Below are positions 11,283 to 22,640 of a DNA stretch of 64,000 nt, in pieces; positions within the stretch are counted from its first letter, which is position 1, and each line of letters starts with the position of its first letter. The notes under the pieces were generated by a model. That model was not told the origin of the DNA. It saw only the letters and a list, made by a program, of their open reading frames with translations, and made no database searches. Position numbers and translations under genes: made by a program. The stretch spans positions 22,983,395-23,047,394 of the forward strand of contig JACGWO010000004.1 in assembly GCA_034509735.1 (NCBI GenBank), given 5' to 3'. The stretch is from Sesamum alatum (Eukaryota; Streptophyta; Magnoliopsida; Lamiales; Pedaliaceae).

Positions 11283-12302
11283 ATGGAATTCTCTCTCGCC
11301 CAACATCTTCCTCAACCAAGTTCCATACAACAAATAAATTCAACATTCAAGCCTCCAAAACCATCAGATTTATTGTCAGAAGCAGATGTTCTAAAGGGAA
11401 CCAATTCGTAAGGTATGCTTAATGATACAGAGGGAAGGAATTCTGCTAAAATTCAAGATCACCGGCAACATAGTTCATCACCAAGAATGGCCAATGGAGA
11501 GGATCTAATTTCCACTCCATCATATAAAACGAAGTTAATTAACAGCTCAAAGCACATATATTTCCCTACATGGCTACAGAACTGGGAAGAACAATCATTG
11601 GACGTGAATACACAAGAAGAAGAGATCAGTTCAAAGGAACCATTACCATCTTTGTCCTTAGATCCATCAATTATAAGGAAAATCAGACAACCATGGAGGA
11701 AGGCCCATATTATTCAAACAGTGGGGTTGAGTAGTTCAAATCTACAAATAGGTGCACATCTGCAAAGAGTATGGAAAACAACAGAACCGATCATTCCAAC
11801 GGACTTAGGATATGGATATTATACTATCAATTTGAAAAATGAGGAAGATTATCATATGGCGTTATCAGGGGGTCCATGGTTCTATCAAAATCACTATATT
11901 GCAGTTCAACAATGGATTCCAAATTTTAGAGCTTCAACAGCACAAAATAACTGTATGGTTATCTGGACTCAATTTCCGGAGCTTCCATTAGAATATTATG
12001 ATTTCCATGTCCTATTTGAGATAGAAAAACTTATTGGAAGACCTATCAAAGTGGATAGTCATACTAGCAGAATGGCTAGAGGAAGATACGCAAGAATATA
12101 TATTGAAGTGGATACGAACAAGCCACTCCCTGCAGGAATCTATATAGGTAATATTAATCAGAAAGTAGTTTATGAGCTAAAAACCCAATTCTGCTACAAT
12201 TGTGGAATCATAGGACATGTTCAGTCGGCATGCATGTCAACCAAAACTTTAGAAAAGAAAATAGCATACCAGAACACCAACTTTCAGAACAAGGAGAAAT
12301 AA
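11283..12302 (+). pseudogene. LINE ORF1 (gag-like RNA-binding protein)
   Basis: I start it at ATG 11283 (MEFSLAQHLPQ), which is in frame with the long downstream frame; a single TAA at 11409-11411 interrupts it. The body is a DUF4283-like region (GGPWFYQNHYIAVQQW, then WTQFPELPLEYYD, then IGRPIKVD) and ends in a CX2CX4HX4C zinc knuckle, CYNCGIIGHVQSAC, near the C terminus. Family role: binds LINE RNA. Apart from the single stop, about 1 kb of frame is open. It then stops about 1.3 kb short of the endonuclease, with linker sequence between. Confidence 0.87.
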
Positions 12303-12625
12303 TAGATAAACAGCTGGAGAATTATTGCAACAAGACCAAATACACGCAAGAGATCGGAAGGGCAATATGCTCAATACCATCAAGCAAGAAAACCACGTAA
12401 TAGTTTCAACACAGAAACCAACTATCCTGAAAGCAATCATTATCAATTTCAGACACAAATATAGGTACCCAAGAAAGATAATTCAAACAAGCTATCTCAG
12501 TCCAATGAAGTAAATCTAGTCAAGAATCAAGGTAATGCTGATTTAAGCCAACACAAGAAAGACCAAGTTGCTACAGATCAACGTCAGCAATATGTAAATG
12601 AATCATCAGCCTAAATGCAGAAGTA

Positions 12626-13641
12626 GTGGAAGTGACAATGGAGGACGGTAACCTCAGTAGCAAAGTCCCGCAAGTAACGCACGTCAATACCTGCAAGGGA
12701 AACATGGAAGAATATGTGGTAAGCATGCAGAGAGTGGAGACTGACACATGTACTAATTCTTATGATAATACCATGGTTAATGTTCCTAAACCACTAGGGA
12801 ACATGGTTTTATCTCTGAATAAGCAGGGAATGAGATCCAATTTAGAAATTAGTGGTAGTAATAGTAATAATATTTATATTATTTAGATAGGAATAGGGTA
12901 GGGGATAGTGAGTAAACCCCTAGTGCAAGTTGTAAACCACCAAACAGTGATGTTCCTAGTGTTATATATAGTCCAGATAGTTCTCAACAAGCCCCACCTT
13001 TGCACACATGCACGATAGAACCTACGGCACCTTCAGAGAATGGCTCCTACTCCAAACCGCAGGAACAACAATCAGGCAATGAGTTCTGCTCAGACACAAA
13101 CAGGCCCAATCAACAATCTAGAACAACAAAATCATCCATCCACAATACTGACGCTAGCTCCACCATCATAGAGCATCCCACAAAGCCTGATCAGTCAGTT
13201 TTACACTTCAGTGCAGAGTTTACAGACGGCACCATCTCAAAGTCATGTGGCAACAAGGATGACAACGAAACCACAAATGAGAAATTCCCCCCAGGCTTTG
13301 AGCCCGGATTCGAATTCCAATCCAGGAATGTCCCCGACACATGCATCAAACCTAAGAGGCAGAGAGGACGACCCAAACTCTCAAAGCAAACTACGATCAA
13401 GAAACAACCTAATCAGTCTGGGACAGTACGAGTACATAGTACAACCGTTCCATGTAGCACCTCATGTTTTCAACAATCCACCAAGGTACACAAGAAAAAT
13501 AGAGATGAACTAAGAGAGAGAAGCATTCGGCCGACAAAGGGAACTGCAATACAGGTTACTAGTTCTTCCGTTACCAAACGCAGCACTTCACCACCTAGTA
13601 GTCTGGAATTCATGATGGCAACACGTTCATTACTATCATGA
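12626..13641 (+). pseudogene. LINE linker region between ORF1 and endonuclease
   Basis: Two open stretches in different frames (12626-12886 and 13000-13641) with low-complexity Ser/Thr/Asn-rich sequence. The second carries PPGFEPGFEFQS, a motif commonly seen at this place in plant LINEs, followed by a basic GRPKLSK segment. It ends shortly before the endonuclease, where about 30-40 codons of the endonuclease start appear to be missing. Frameshifted and not functional. Confidence 0.65.
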
Positions 13642-13644
13642 TAT

Positions 13645-14250
13645 ACACCTCATGTATTTGTGGTAATGGATACTCGCATGCAAGCTGATCGGGCTCAAAA
13701 TGTCATAAGACGTCTGCAATTTGATACAGCTACAGCGGCCTCATCAATGGGGCTTTCGGGAGGAATCTGGGTAATGTGGCGCATGGAGGAGATTAAGATG
13801 AATATGGTTTATACATCTGTTAGAACAGTTCATTTGGAAGTATCCATGAGGCCGGGGCTACCACCATTTCTGATGTCTGCAATATACAATCATCCTCAGG
13901 CTCACATGCAAAACCAGGTGTGGTCCGAACTTAATAACTTTGCCTCATTAAATTATGATAAATGGATCATGCTGGGGATTTTAATAACATTTTACAGCAT
14001 AATGAAAAAATTAGGGGGTAACACCACTTCTTATAATAAAATGCAAAGGTTAGGTCATGCATGCAATTCTACAATATGATTGATCTGGGTTATATTGGGC
14101 ATAAATATACGTGGAGTAATAGGAGATATGGAGCATCATTCATAACTGAAAGACTGGATCATGTATTGGCTAACCCTAACTGGCTTCAAGAATTTCCTAA
14201 TGCTAGAGTGTTTCATCTTACGACTGGTACATCGGACCATACTCCAATAC
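13645..14250 (+). pseudogene. LINE AP-type endonuclease domain (decayed)
   Basis: Recognised from VMDTRMQADRAQNVIRR, MGLSGGIWVMWR and, after a one-base frameshift near 13975, a GDFNN motif (13976 onward). It continues with YTWSNRRYGASFITERLDH and a terminal TSDHTPILLD, which carries the conserved SDH catalytic residues. The family enzyme nicks target DNA to start target-primed reverse transcription. The N-terminal part is missing. The second half shares its frame with the start of the RT frame (14061-15008). Confidence 0.85.
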
Positions 14251-16340
14251 TTCTTGATACCAAGAGGCCTAAAACGGGTAGAAATTTTTATTTTAGATAT
14301 ATTAATGCATGGGCATTACATGAGGACTTTGTGAATGTTGTTAGAAATGCATGGAATTATTATAATGATACCAACCCATTTGGCTCGTTTTTATTAAATT
14401 ATAAATCATTGGTTATTAAGGCTAAAAAATGGAATAGACATGTATTTGGAGCTATTGATGAAAAAATAAGGGATGCGTCCAATAATCTGGAAAGAATTTT
14501 AAATATTATAGAATTTAACCTTACGGACAGTTTATTAAAGGAGGAAGAGGAAGCTAGGAAAGAGTTGTTAAAATTAGAACAAATGAAGATTTCAAATTGC
14601 AGTCAAAGAGCTCACTTTAAATGGAATATGGAGGATGATAGAAATAGTAAATTTTTTCATGCTTATGCATCACATAGAAGAAGAATAAATCTAATCAAAG
14701 GTATTCGTAGTAATAACAATGAATGGCTTGTTGATATCCCAAATATATTGAAAGAATTCAGGAATTACTTTATTTCTATTTCTGGTTGTAGTAGTAATCC
14801 TGATATTTCTATTAATAATAACACTAAATTGCCAACAATCCAAGAGAATCATAGGAATTATTTACAACAAGATGTTTCGGATGAGGAGTTATGGACAGCT
14901 CTTAAGAAAATCGGGCCATTTAAAACCCCGGATCCAGATGGGCTAAATTCACATTTTTATATTAATTATTGGAACATTGTGAAAGATAATGTCATTGATG
15001 TTATTTAAAAAAAATTCCAGACAGGATCAATGCCAGATTTTATTAACTCTACTAATATAATTGTGATACCCAAACGTGAAAACCCCCAAATTACTAGTCA
15101 CTTTAGACCTACAAATTTGTGTAATGTAGTATATAAAATCATTTCCAATATATTTGTAAATAGAATTAGACCTATGTTAAATTCCTTAATATCCCCATAT
15201 CAAAATGCATTTGTTCCGAAAAGAAATATTCAAGATAATATTATGTTAGCTCATGAGATTTCACATACAATGAGGTCCAAAAAATCTAAGCAATGTTTCA
15301 TGGCTATTAAACTTGATATAGAAAAAGCTATGATAAGTTAGAATGGCCGTTTATTGAACATTCATTGAATAAATTCAATTTTCCTAGTTGGACAGTGGAA
15401 GGAATAATGAAATGTGTCACTACTAATAAATTCCATTCGTATTAACGGTCATTATTTTGAAATTTGGAGCTCAAAGAGAGGTTTAAGACAAGGGAATCCT
15501 ATATCACCTTACATTTACATACTTTGCATGGAATCACTAATTGTTGATTTAATTAACAGAGTTCAACAAAAAAAACTAGATCCTATTAAGATTAGTGCTA
15601 AAGGTCCTACCATACCCATATGATGCTTTGTTGATGACTGTATTGTTTTCTTGAAAGCTACTCATAAGAATGCTTTGGAATTGAGAAATTGTCTTGAACA
15701 ATTTAGAAAATATTACGGATTATCGGTGAATTGGAAAAAATTTAAAGTTAGTTTTTCTCCTAACACTCCTAGATTGAGACAAAGGGACTTACTTAAAACA
15801 CTTAACTTAAGAAGAGAATTCAATGAGGACAAATATCTGGGAATTAAATTCACTAGTAAAAAACTTACTAAGGCAGACCATCAAGATATTATTAATCAGA
15901 TTCAATCAAAAATCCAAGGTTGGTACACAAAATTTCTATCAGTGGCGAGCAGGGTGACACTTGTTAAACATGTACTTAACCATATACCTCAATATAGAAT
16001 GCAATCGACTTCTTTTCCTATATATACGATAAAAGAAATTGGCAAATTATGCAAGAGCTTTGTATGGAATGGGACACCATCGAGTAATAGGAAAGGTCTT
16101 GTTGAATGGAAATCGGTATGTGTACAAAAGATTAATGGGGGGTTAGATATTAGGAATATTAAAATACTAAATCAATCTTTCATATGGAAGCTTGCATGGA
16201 ATTTATTTATGAATAACTCAAGTTTATGGTGTACGGTTATGAAGCATAAGTATTTTCATACTTCATCATTTCTTGAAGGGGAAAGTCTAATAATAATAGT
16301 ATACTTTGGAAAGATATTTATAAATTTATACCATTAACAA
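14251..16340 (+). pseudogene. LINE reverse transcriptase (frameshifted)
   Basis: Spread over at least four frames (14061-15008, 15030-15341, 15414-15623, 15651-16337). Visible motifs in order: FKTPDPDGLNSHFY, FRPTNLCNVVYKIISN, QNAFVPKRNIQDNIMLAHE, LDIEKA (then a one-base loss), GLRQGNPISPYIYILC, and the catalytic box as FVDD at about 15629-15640. The thumb region has WYTKFLSVASRVTLVKHVL. The gene once made cDNA directly at the nicked target. The FVDD aspartates are intact, but the frameshifts rule out a working protein. Confidence 0.9.
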
Positions 16341-16564
16341 GAAATTTGATTTTTTGGTGTTTAGGGAATGGGAGGAATATATTTTTCTAGGCAGATAAAT
16401 GGATTAGTAATTATTGTTTGATTGATATCTGTGATATTCCTTCTAATTCCTTGATGAATGAAAAAGTTGCTAATTACATCAACAATCACAATAAAACATG
16501 GAATATTGAACTACTCAAAGAAAGAGTTCCAGATTATGTTATTGATAATAGTGTATCCATTATC

Positions 16565-16865
16565 ATTCCTCAATATACTAATGAAGATACACCAAAATGG
16601 AGTTGGAATGAATCTGGGAAATTCACGGTTAAAAGTGCTTACAAGTACGTAATAAGGAAAAGCCTGAAAGATCCACATATGTTTCCTTACCATGGCATTC
16701 AATATGGAAAATAAAAACTCTTCCCAGGATTAATTTGTTTAGTTGGTTAGTTGCTTGGAATGCTCTTAATACGAATGAAAATTTATTTCAAAAACATTCT
16801 ATATCATCCCCACTTTGTCCAGTATGCATGAGAGAGCCAGAAACTATTAATCATATATTATCTAA
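16565..16865 (+). pseudogene. LINE C-terminal zinc-binding region (zf-RVT), cut by a MITE
   Basis: WSWNESGKFTVKSAYKYV followed by SWLVAWNALNTNENL and CPVCMREPETINHI, the typical zf-RVT block after plant LINE RT. A one-base shift separates the two parts at about 16712. The block is interrupted at 16866 by a 259-bp MITE and resumes after 17133. Confidence 0.82.
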
Positions 16866-17124
16866 GGGATTAAATGCAATTTGCCCCCCTATATTAACCA
16901 AAAAGAGCAATTACATCCCTGTGAAAAAATAGCAATTTACCCCCCCCCCCCTCCTGTTATTCAAAATACAGCAAACAACCCCCTCACAGGGGGTTTTTTT
17001 GCTCCATTTTTAGGGGGTTTTTTGCTCCATTTTTTAAAATATAGGAGATAAATTGCTATTTATTTTTTCACATGGATTTTTTTGCGCATTTTTCATATCA
17101 CAAGGGGGTAATTGCATTTTTCCC
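16866..17124. mobile_element. MULE-type MITE inserted in the LINE (259 bp)
   Basis: Starts GGGATTAAATGCAATTTGCC, ends GGGTAATTGCATTTTTCCC, with inner inverted blocks AAAAAATAGCAATTTACC and AAATTGCTATTTATTTTTTC. The 9-bp TSD is ATTATCTAA / ATTATTTAA (one mismatch). It disrupts the zf-RVT coding region, so it arrived after the LINE. A C-run of 14 sits at about 16938-16951. Confidence 0.88.
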
Positions 17125-17399
17125 ATTATTTAAGTGTCAGATGTATGCTAATGTTAGAAAATTTGATACGAATATGTTTAAAAACTGGAACCTGTGCACC
17201 ATACTACACTATTTAAATAAGAACATTGCACTCCAAACACATGTATTGCATTCTATCTGGAATATTTGGCTTGCTAGAAAATGATATAGTATTCAACTCA
17301 GCTAAATTGGATGAGACTAGACTGCTTGTGGATTAGACATCTTGATAACACATTCATGCAGTGTAAACACATTTCTAATACTAATAATTATGAGCTTAA

Positions 17400-17876
17400 A
17401 TGGGAGTTACCCCCAAAAATTATTTCAAACTTAATATTGATGGAGCTTCAAAAGGAAATCTTAGTTTTGGGGGAGAAGGAGGAGTGATTAGAGATTGGAA
17501 TGGGAACTTTGTGGCAGCATTCTCTCATTATATTGGAAGCACTACAAATAACAAAGCAGAAATATGGGCACTATACAAAGGACTTCATCTTGCTAAAACA
17601 TTGGATATCAAAGATTTGATTATACATACTGATTCAATGTATATTATACATGCATTTGACATGCCTCAACTTTCGATGCACCGATCCATGATAACACTTC
17701 GTCAGGACTGCCAAATGATCTTGACTAGCTTCCATAGAGCAACAATGCAATTCTGCTACAGGGAGCTAAATGGACCGGCAAATTTTCTTGCTCAACTAGC
17801 GGCTAGTAGTAAATTATGTAACAACTATGATGAATGTCCACAAATTTTGTGTGAATTAATTGTTGGACTCGGATAG
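17400..17876 (+). pseudogene. LINE RNase H domain
   Basis: An open frame of 158 codons with the plant-LINE RNase H (RVT_3) pattern: FKLNIDGASKGN (first Asp), GGVIRDWNGNFVAAF, NNKAEIWALYKGLHLA (Glu) and LIIHTDSMYIIHA (second Asp). The catalytic acidic residues I can place are present, and the domain itself is intact although the parent element is broken. It degrades RNA in RNA:DNA hybrids. It is followed within 100 bp by the poly-A tail. Confidence 0.9.
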
Positions 17877-18031
17877 GGCTAGTAAGTTTAAAAGAAAGAC
17901 CTCTAGGTTATGTACTAAACATATTTCTCTTATATAATATATGATGCCTACTATTATATCAAAAAAAAAAAAAATTCACACTGATTATCGGTTGATTTTG
18001 CTTTCTTTTTCGTCTACATATTTAAAATTAT

Positions 18032-18311
18032 GGGGATAATTACATTTACACTCCTGATTTATGAATGATTTACAAAGACTACCCCTACTTTTTGCATAAT
18101 TACACAGACTATCCATGATAGTCAAAAAACAAGGTTAGTTTGTGTAATGATATTAACGTTTTTGGAGGGTGTATGTGTAATTTTTAAAAAGTAGGAGGTG
18201 ATTTGTGCAATTAATGTTAATATTCTGATAGATGTATGTATAATTATTCAAAAGAGAAAAGTAATTTATATAAATATATTATAGATTAGAGGGTATAAAT
18301 GTCATTATTCC
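18032..18311. mobile_element. MULE-type MITE (280 bp)
   Basis: GGGGATAATTACATTTACAC at the left and GGGTATAAATGTCATTATTCC at the right, with inner inverted blocks (CTACCCCTACTTTTTGCATAA against TTTTTAAAAAGTAGGAGG). TSD TAAAATTAT / TAAAATTAA, eight of nine identical. Lies just beyond the LINE poly-A tail. Confidence 0.8.
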
Positions 18312-18696
18312 TAAAATTAATTATAGCTTGCACCGAAAAGCACGCGGCACTCGAGCTAGTTCTATCAGATCTATCACTTCAATGAGATTAAAGTAATGAA
18401 TGGAATTTAATCTTTGATGTACGAATAGTTTACTTTCAAAAGGATATATGTACTTGTACGGAATATTTGAATACGATATGATAATTTTTAATATTTTTGT
18501 TATATATATTTATAATGTGATATCCTCTGATTTAGGAAATGTTTTAGGATATATGTACTTGTAAAGATGATTTTTCTTACTCTAATTTTGATGCCAAGCC
18601 AATGAGTTGTCAAACTAAAAGATTTTTTCGGAAAAAATGATGGGAGGTAGGGGGGGGGGGGGGGGGGGGGCGGATTTGCATATACAGGAGAGATTA
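18312..18696. other. spacer with a G homopolymer
   Basis: No gene. A run of about 18 G (18653-18670) interrupts otherwise AT-rich sequence. Confidence 0.5.
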
Positions 18697-18980
18697 GGAT
18701 CCAATCCAATTTAATCCTCTGTACTATTTGTGAAGTGCAAAATTCCTCTATAAAAAAATAAGATACAAAAAGCTCTCTCAACATTTCAAAAAAAGGGCAA
18801 AAAGTTCCCTCGATGCGAAGGGTGCACTAATACACGTGCTATTTTCAAATTTTTAATTGTAAATGATATTTTTACACTCATTTTAAAATCGTTAGATATC
18901 ATCTCGTTTAGATGAACGGTTCAGATTTCATCAACATTATTTATAAATGTTTATATACATTCTAAGATTATAATATATGT

Positions 18981-19453
18981 TGATGTTGTGAGAACTGCTA
19001 CTCTAGGGTTGTGATGGATCTGTCTGTTCCTTTGGATGGAGGGGGTTTTTATATGCGAACACCTGACTTTCCTTCGATCTAGATCGCCCATATCCTTCTT
19101 GATTCGTAAAAGATCTTCGAATCTCTGCTGTCAGGATTCGCCTCTGATTTCATACGAGGGCCACACCTCGTATGGTGGATGGTTTCTATGGTGCTCTAGG
19201 AGAGAAACAGTGAACCTCGTGCAAATCTTTTAAGTCCTTATCTTTCTTGGAATACGTAGATCTCGAATCCCTGCTACTGTGATTGCAGGAATATCATCTT
19301 CGGGAGACCTGTAGGGAATTTGAGTTGACCTTACCATCGTTTCTAGGATTTTCTTAGGGGGCCAACCCCCCTTTTTCAGCTAACCTATCCGAGGTGATAT
19401 CCCTCGTACCAGCCATCCCTCGTATAACGTTTTCTCCCTTTGCCCATATCACA
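18981..19453 (-). repeat. Tat element 3' LTR
   Basis: Left-hand LTR, 473 bp, TG...CA ended. It matches 28481-28937 over its length with scattered substitutions. In element orientation it is the 3' LTR, since gag lies at the other end. The antisense ORF starts about 530 bp beyond it. Confidence 0.9.
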
Positions 19454-19467
19454 AGTCCCCCAGTTTT
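19454..19467 (-). other. Tat polypurine tract
   Basis: On the minus strand AAAACTGGGGGACT immediately precedes the 3' LTR: a G-rich plus-strand primer tract at the expected place. Confidence 0.75.
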
Positions 19468-19986
19468 AATCCTCATAGCCTAGCTACTTGGGGGATCAAA
19501 GTATTAGTCTTTGTTTGAGGCCTTTTTTTCCATTTTCTACCCCTCCTCGTATCATTTTGCCTCGTATGCTCTTCCGCCTCAGTCTTCCAGGTAACAGGCG
19601 GCCATGTGGTAATCATGTATCTCTTAGTTTCATGCTGATTTTATTTCTCCTCATTTATTATTCTTGAAATCACCATTCTCCTTTTACCGTAGCCTGTACA
19701 CATGGCACGCGTGCAGGTGACCACCTCCCTTCTTTTCATCTCCTCAGTCGACGTGTGTCCTTAATTACCGTGTGCCTCTTCATTTCTTCTCCCCCCTTTT
19801 TTCTTACTTAATCCCCTCTTCTAAGTTTCTCTGTTCCCATTACTTTCGATCTTTCTCACTTTCAAACTTCTATTTTTCCCAATTATCGCTTCTGTACCGG
19901 CATCTTCTGCATTTTTTTAGCGCAGAGGTACTTCATCTTCCTTCTTTCTTTCTGTTTCATTTAGGTAGGTCTTGATATTTAGGTAC

Positions 19987-21967
19987 ATGGCCCATGTAGT
20001 TCATGAGGGTGATTATACTACCTCTGACTGGAGTTCTTTCGACATCTCATCTCCCTCTCCTCCTCCGACCGACCGAATCCTGCCTCAGAAGATAAGGGGG
20101 AAAATGCCTCGCCGAACTAGGGCTTCTTCCTCCCACAAACCTGCTTCCCCTATCCTTACTGAAATTTCCCCTTCTGCTTTTGGTGCCATATCAGAAATTC
20201 CTCTCAAAATGTCTTCCAAATCCATAGTCAAAACCCTCAATCTACTGAGTTTGCCTGAGGGTACACCATTCTTACCCCGGTTGAATATCAACGGGCAAAC
20301 AATCCTCCTCTCAACTGCCTGACTATGTACGCCGCTCAATGCGTCTTCGGTTTGTGTTTTCCCCTACACCCCTTTCTGGTACATCTCTTTACAGTTTTTG
20401 GTATCCTACCTAGTCAGCTAAACCCCAACTCTTATAGATTAATAATAGGATTTCTGTTGTGCTGCCAACTATATGTCATAGAGCCCTCTTTAGAAAACTT
20501 CCTGGGTATTTTTGCCCCCAGGTTTGTCCCTCATCCTGGGCTCGTCTTTGTACATGAAAAACCTTCCTGGTACGGTGCCTGGAAGTCTTGCTTCTTCTTT
20601 GTTCGGAAGGCTCATTGGGAGGTGCCTCTTTCGTGTGGGTTATCTCTGAAAGAACTTCCCTCTGTTGACCTGGATCTAGTGAAGGAGAGGGTAAGAAGCG
20701 TGGGTCCTCTCGAACACGGCTTTGAAGCGAAGGCCCTAATGGAAGAAGATATACTGATAGTGGCGGGGCTTCATCCCTTCGAAGACACTTATTCCGGTCC
20801 CGAGAGCCGTTATTCTCACCTCCATGAGTATCTTTCTTTTTTCTTTGGTGTTTCTTCATTTGTTTTGATATGAGACTTTTAACATTTTTTTTCAGAGGTC
20901 ATGATGAATCGGGCGGCCATTCGTAAGTTCTTCCCAAAGAACATCCCCTCAAAACCATTATCTTCCTCGACTACGAAGTCTGCTTCTGCCACCCCCACCG
21001 ATATTCAATCAAGTGGTCGAGGTCGTTCCCCTTCAATGACTCCCTTGAACTTGCCTCCCAGTTCTTCGTCTCCCAGTCCCCTTCCTGCTCAGCTCGTAGA
21101 TGCGCTTCTTGAGCCTCCCATGATCGAAGTAGTAACTTCTCCTAAGAACGACCCTCCTCAGGTGTCCATATCCCCATCCTGGAGTTCTCCTCAGGACCCA
21201 TCTCCCGACATGGCGGTGCCCAAAAGCGACCCTGTTTCATCCTCTGCTTTTCCTGTTCCTATGATGACTCCACAGTTCAACCCTAAGGCTGGTGTGTCTA
21301 ATATGCTGAAAGCAGTGCATCGTGCGGATGTCAACTTCCTGGCTGGTCGTCCCGTAGAGGGTCTGGGTCAACTGCTCCTGTCTCATACTGCCATGGTAAG
21401 TATCTTTATCCCTATCTGAACATCTCATACCTTTATACTTGTATGTTTTTCTTTTGTGTAGACCCCTGCTATTATTGTGGCCCTTGTTGAGATATACGAA
21501 AAGATGCGGAGAGACTACGAGAGCATATCTCTCCAACTGAAGGACATCATTTCTCAACTCGAAACTTTGTAAAAGAAGCTGACGGATGAGGAAACAAAGC
21601 ACCACGAAGAGCTTCGTACACTGAAGGGCCAGCTGGAAACAAGGATTGCATGTTGACGATGCAATCTATAGAGATTCACTCTCTGAAAAACTCGATCTTC
21701 CAGTCATACACCAGGAGCCGAGAAGAGGGTTTGCCAGAGGGTCAGGCTCCTGCAGTTGCGCCTTTCAAGGCATCCCCAGAATATACAGAGGAGGTTTTCA
21801 GGCAAGGGACTTCTTTTTACGCGGATGTGTTTACTGTTTGTGCTGAACAATTTAAAAATTTAGGCAATCTCCCCCCTGATTTTGATTATAATTTCTTGGA
21901 CATGAGGGTTGATGGTTTTGGGAGCGTTGGGGGCGTAGGTGGTTCCGCTTTTTCAGAGGGACCGTAG
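19987..21967 (+). pseudogene. antisense ORF of the Tat element (putative gypsy-type transposon protein family)
   Basis: Encoded on the strand opposite gag-pol, between integrase and the 3' LTR. Start chosen at ATG 19987 (MAHVVHEGDYTT). A basic, Ser/Pro-rich N terminus is followed by a domain with CFPLHPFLVHLFTVFGILPS, LNPNSYRLIIGFLL and KPSWYGAWKSCFFFV, the pattern of the plant family named putative gypsy type transposon (PF04195). A Ser/Pro-rich linker, a coiled-coil stretch and a conserved end (SPEYTEEVFRQG, FYADVFTVCAEQF) follow. A near-consensus intron fits at 21396-21461. Frameshifts near 20322, 20874 and 21645 and a stop at 21569-21571 break it. Function is unknown; such ORFs are known in Tat elements. 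Confidence 0.8.
21396..21461 (+). other. predicted 66-bp spliceosomal intron in the antisense ORF
   Basis: Donor ATG|GTAAGTATC and acceptor TTTTGTGTAG|ACC, T-rich between. Removing it keeps the same phase, so the frame continues as TPAIIVALVEIYEKMRRDYE. Its direction is that of the antisense ORF. A second candidate (20828-20895, donor GTATCT, acceptor TTTTTTTTCAG) does not keep the frame as the sequence stands and is left unassigned. Confidence 0.65.
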
Positions 21968-22150
21968 TTTCTTTTCCTTTGCTTTTAATGTTTTTGTACG
22001 ACTTCCTTTTTGTAAGACTTTTATCCTTTTTTGAAGGGTTGCTTCCCTGCTTTGATATGGATGTTTTTTACTTTATTTATAAAAATGCTTTACTTCGTCT
22101 CATTCTTTCCATCTGGAGCCTTTTTATCCCTCTTCTAAGTGTGTTTCCAC

Positions 22151-22393
22151 AAGGCGATAACCCTTTGGCAAAATACGAGGCGATAGCCTTTTGGCAAAAT
22201 TCAAGGCGATAGCCTTTTTGGCAAAATTCGAGGCGATAGCCTTTTTGGCGAAATAAGAGGCGATAGCCTTTCGGCGAAATTCGAGGCGATAGAGTTTTTG
22301 GCAAAATATGAGGCGACAGCCTTTTGACGAAATTTGAGGCAATAACCTTTTGGTGATATTCTCTCGACGAGATACGAGGCGATACTCTTGTAT
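22151..22393. repeat. 26-27 bp tandem repeat array (about 8-9 units)
   Basis: Units of the form GAGGCGATAGCCTTTTGGCA plus AAATTC, varying by substitutions; the last two are more diverged. It lies between the 3' ends of the antisense ORF and the integrase. Tat-lineage elements are known to carry hypervariable tandem repeats in this part, some of which seeded genomic satellites. Confidence 0.92.
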
Positions 22394-22456
22394 GAAGATA
22401 GAATTTTATTCGAGCATAAAAAGGAAAGCTTTTTCAAAGCGATTAGCCTAACCTTT

Positions 22457-22640
22457 TTAACAAAAGAACCTTTTTAGGTTGTCAATGCTCCACGTGCGAG
22501 GAATAGCCTCTCCCTCCAGGTGAATGAGTGCGTAGGTTCCTTCCGTTAGGATTTTTCGGATTTGATATGGTCCCTCCCATTTAGGGTCCAGCTTACCTGT
22601 TGGTTTTTGGACGTCAACCCTTCTGAGCACCAAGTCTCTT
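22457..22640 (-). pseudogene. Tat integrase C-terminal domain
   Basis: Minus-strand frame reading RDLVLRRVDVQKPTGKLDPK, WEGPYQIRKI and GTYALIHLEGEAIPRTWSID, a typical gypsy integrase tail (GPY/F-like motif) with the last residues LKRFFC. The upstream part of the integrase lies beyond the solo LTR, at 24617-25330. Confidence 0.85.

Larger units (their letters stand above)
11247..17975 (+). mobile_element. L1-type LINE retrotransposon, full length by its TSD
   Basis: The element is bounded by a 12-bp TSD, TCACACTGATTA, at 11235-11246 and 17976-17987, and ends in a 14-A tail (17961-17974). It contains, in order, a gag-like ORF1 with zinc knuckle, a linker, an AP-type endonuclease, reverse transcriptase, a zinc-binding C-terminal region and RNase H, the standard layout of plant L1 LINEs. 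Frameshifts, stops and a MITE (16866-17124) break the coding regions, so it is dead. The intact 5' end (no truncation) is notable, because most LINE copies are 5'-truncated. Confidence 0.93.

Noticed and set aside
13191..13400. Minus-strand frame with SLGRPLCLLGLMHVSGTF
   Set aside because: Shadow of the LINE linker frame on the plus strand, which carries the family motif PPGFEPGFE.
20828..20895. First candidate intron in the Tat antisense ORF (GTATCT ... TTTTTTTTCAG)
   Set aside because: Splice sites look plausible, but joining leaves the downstream frame out of register; without a frameshift correction it cannot be supported.
22077..22437. Three overlapping minus-strand frames with repeated peptides such as SPKGYRL and KAIASYFAK
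   Set aside because: They are translations of the 26-27 bp tandem repeat in different frames, not a protein-coding repeat family.
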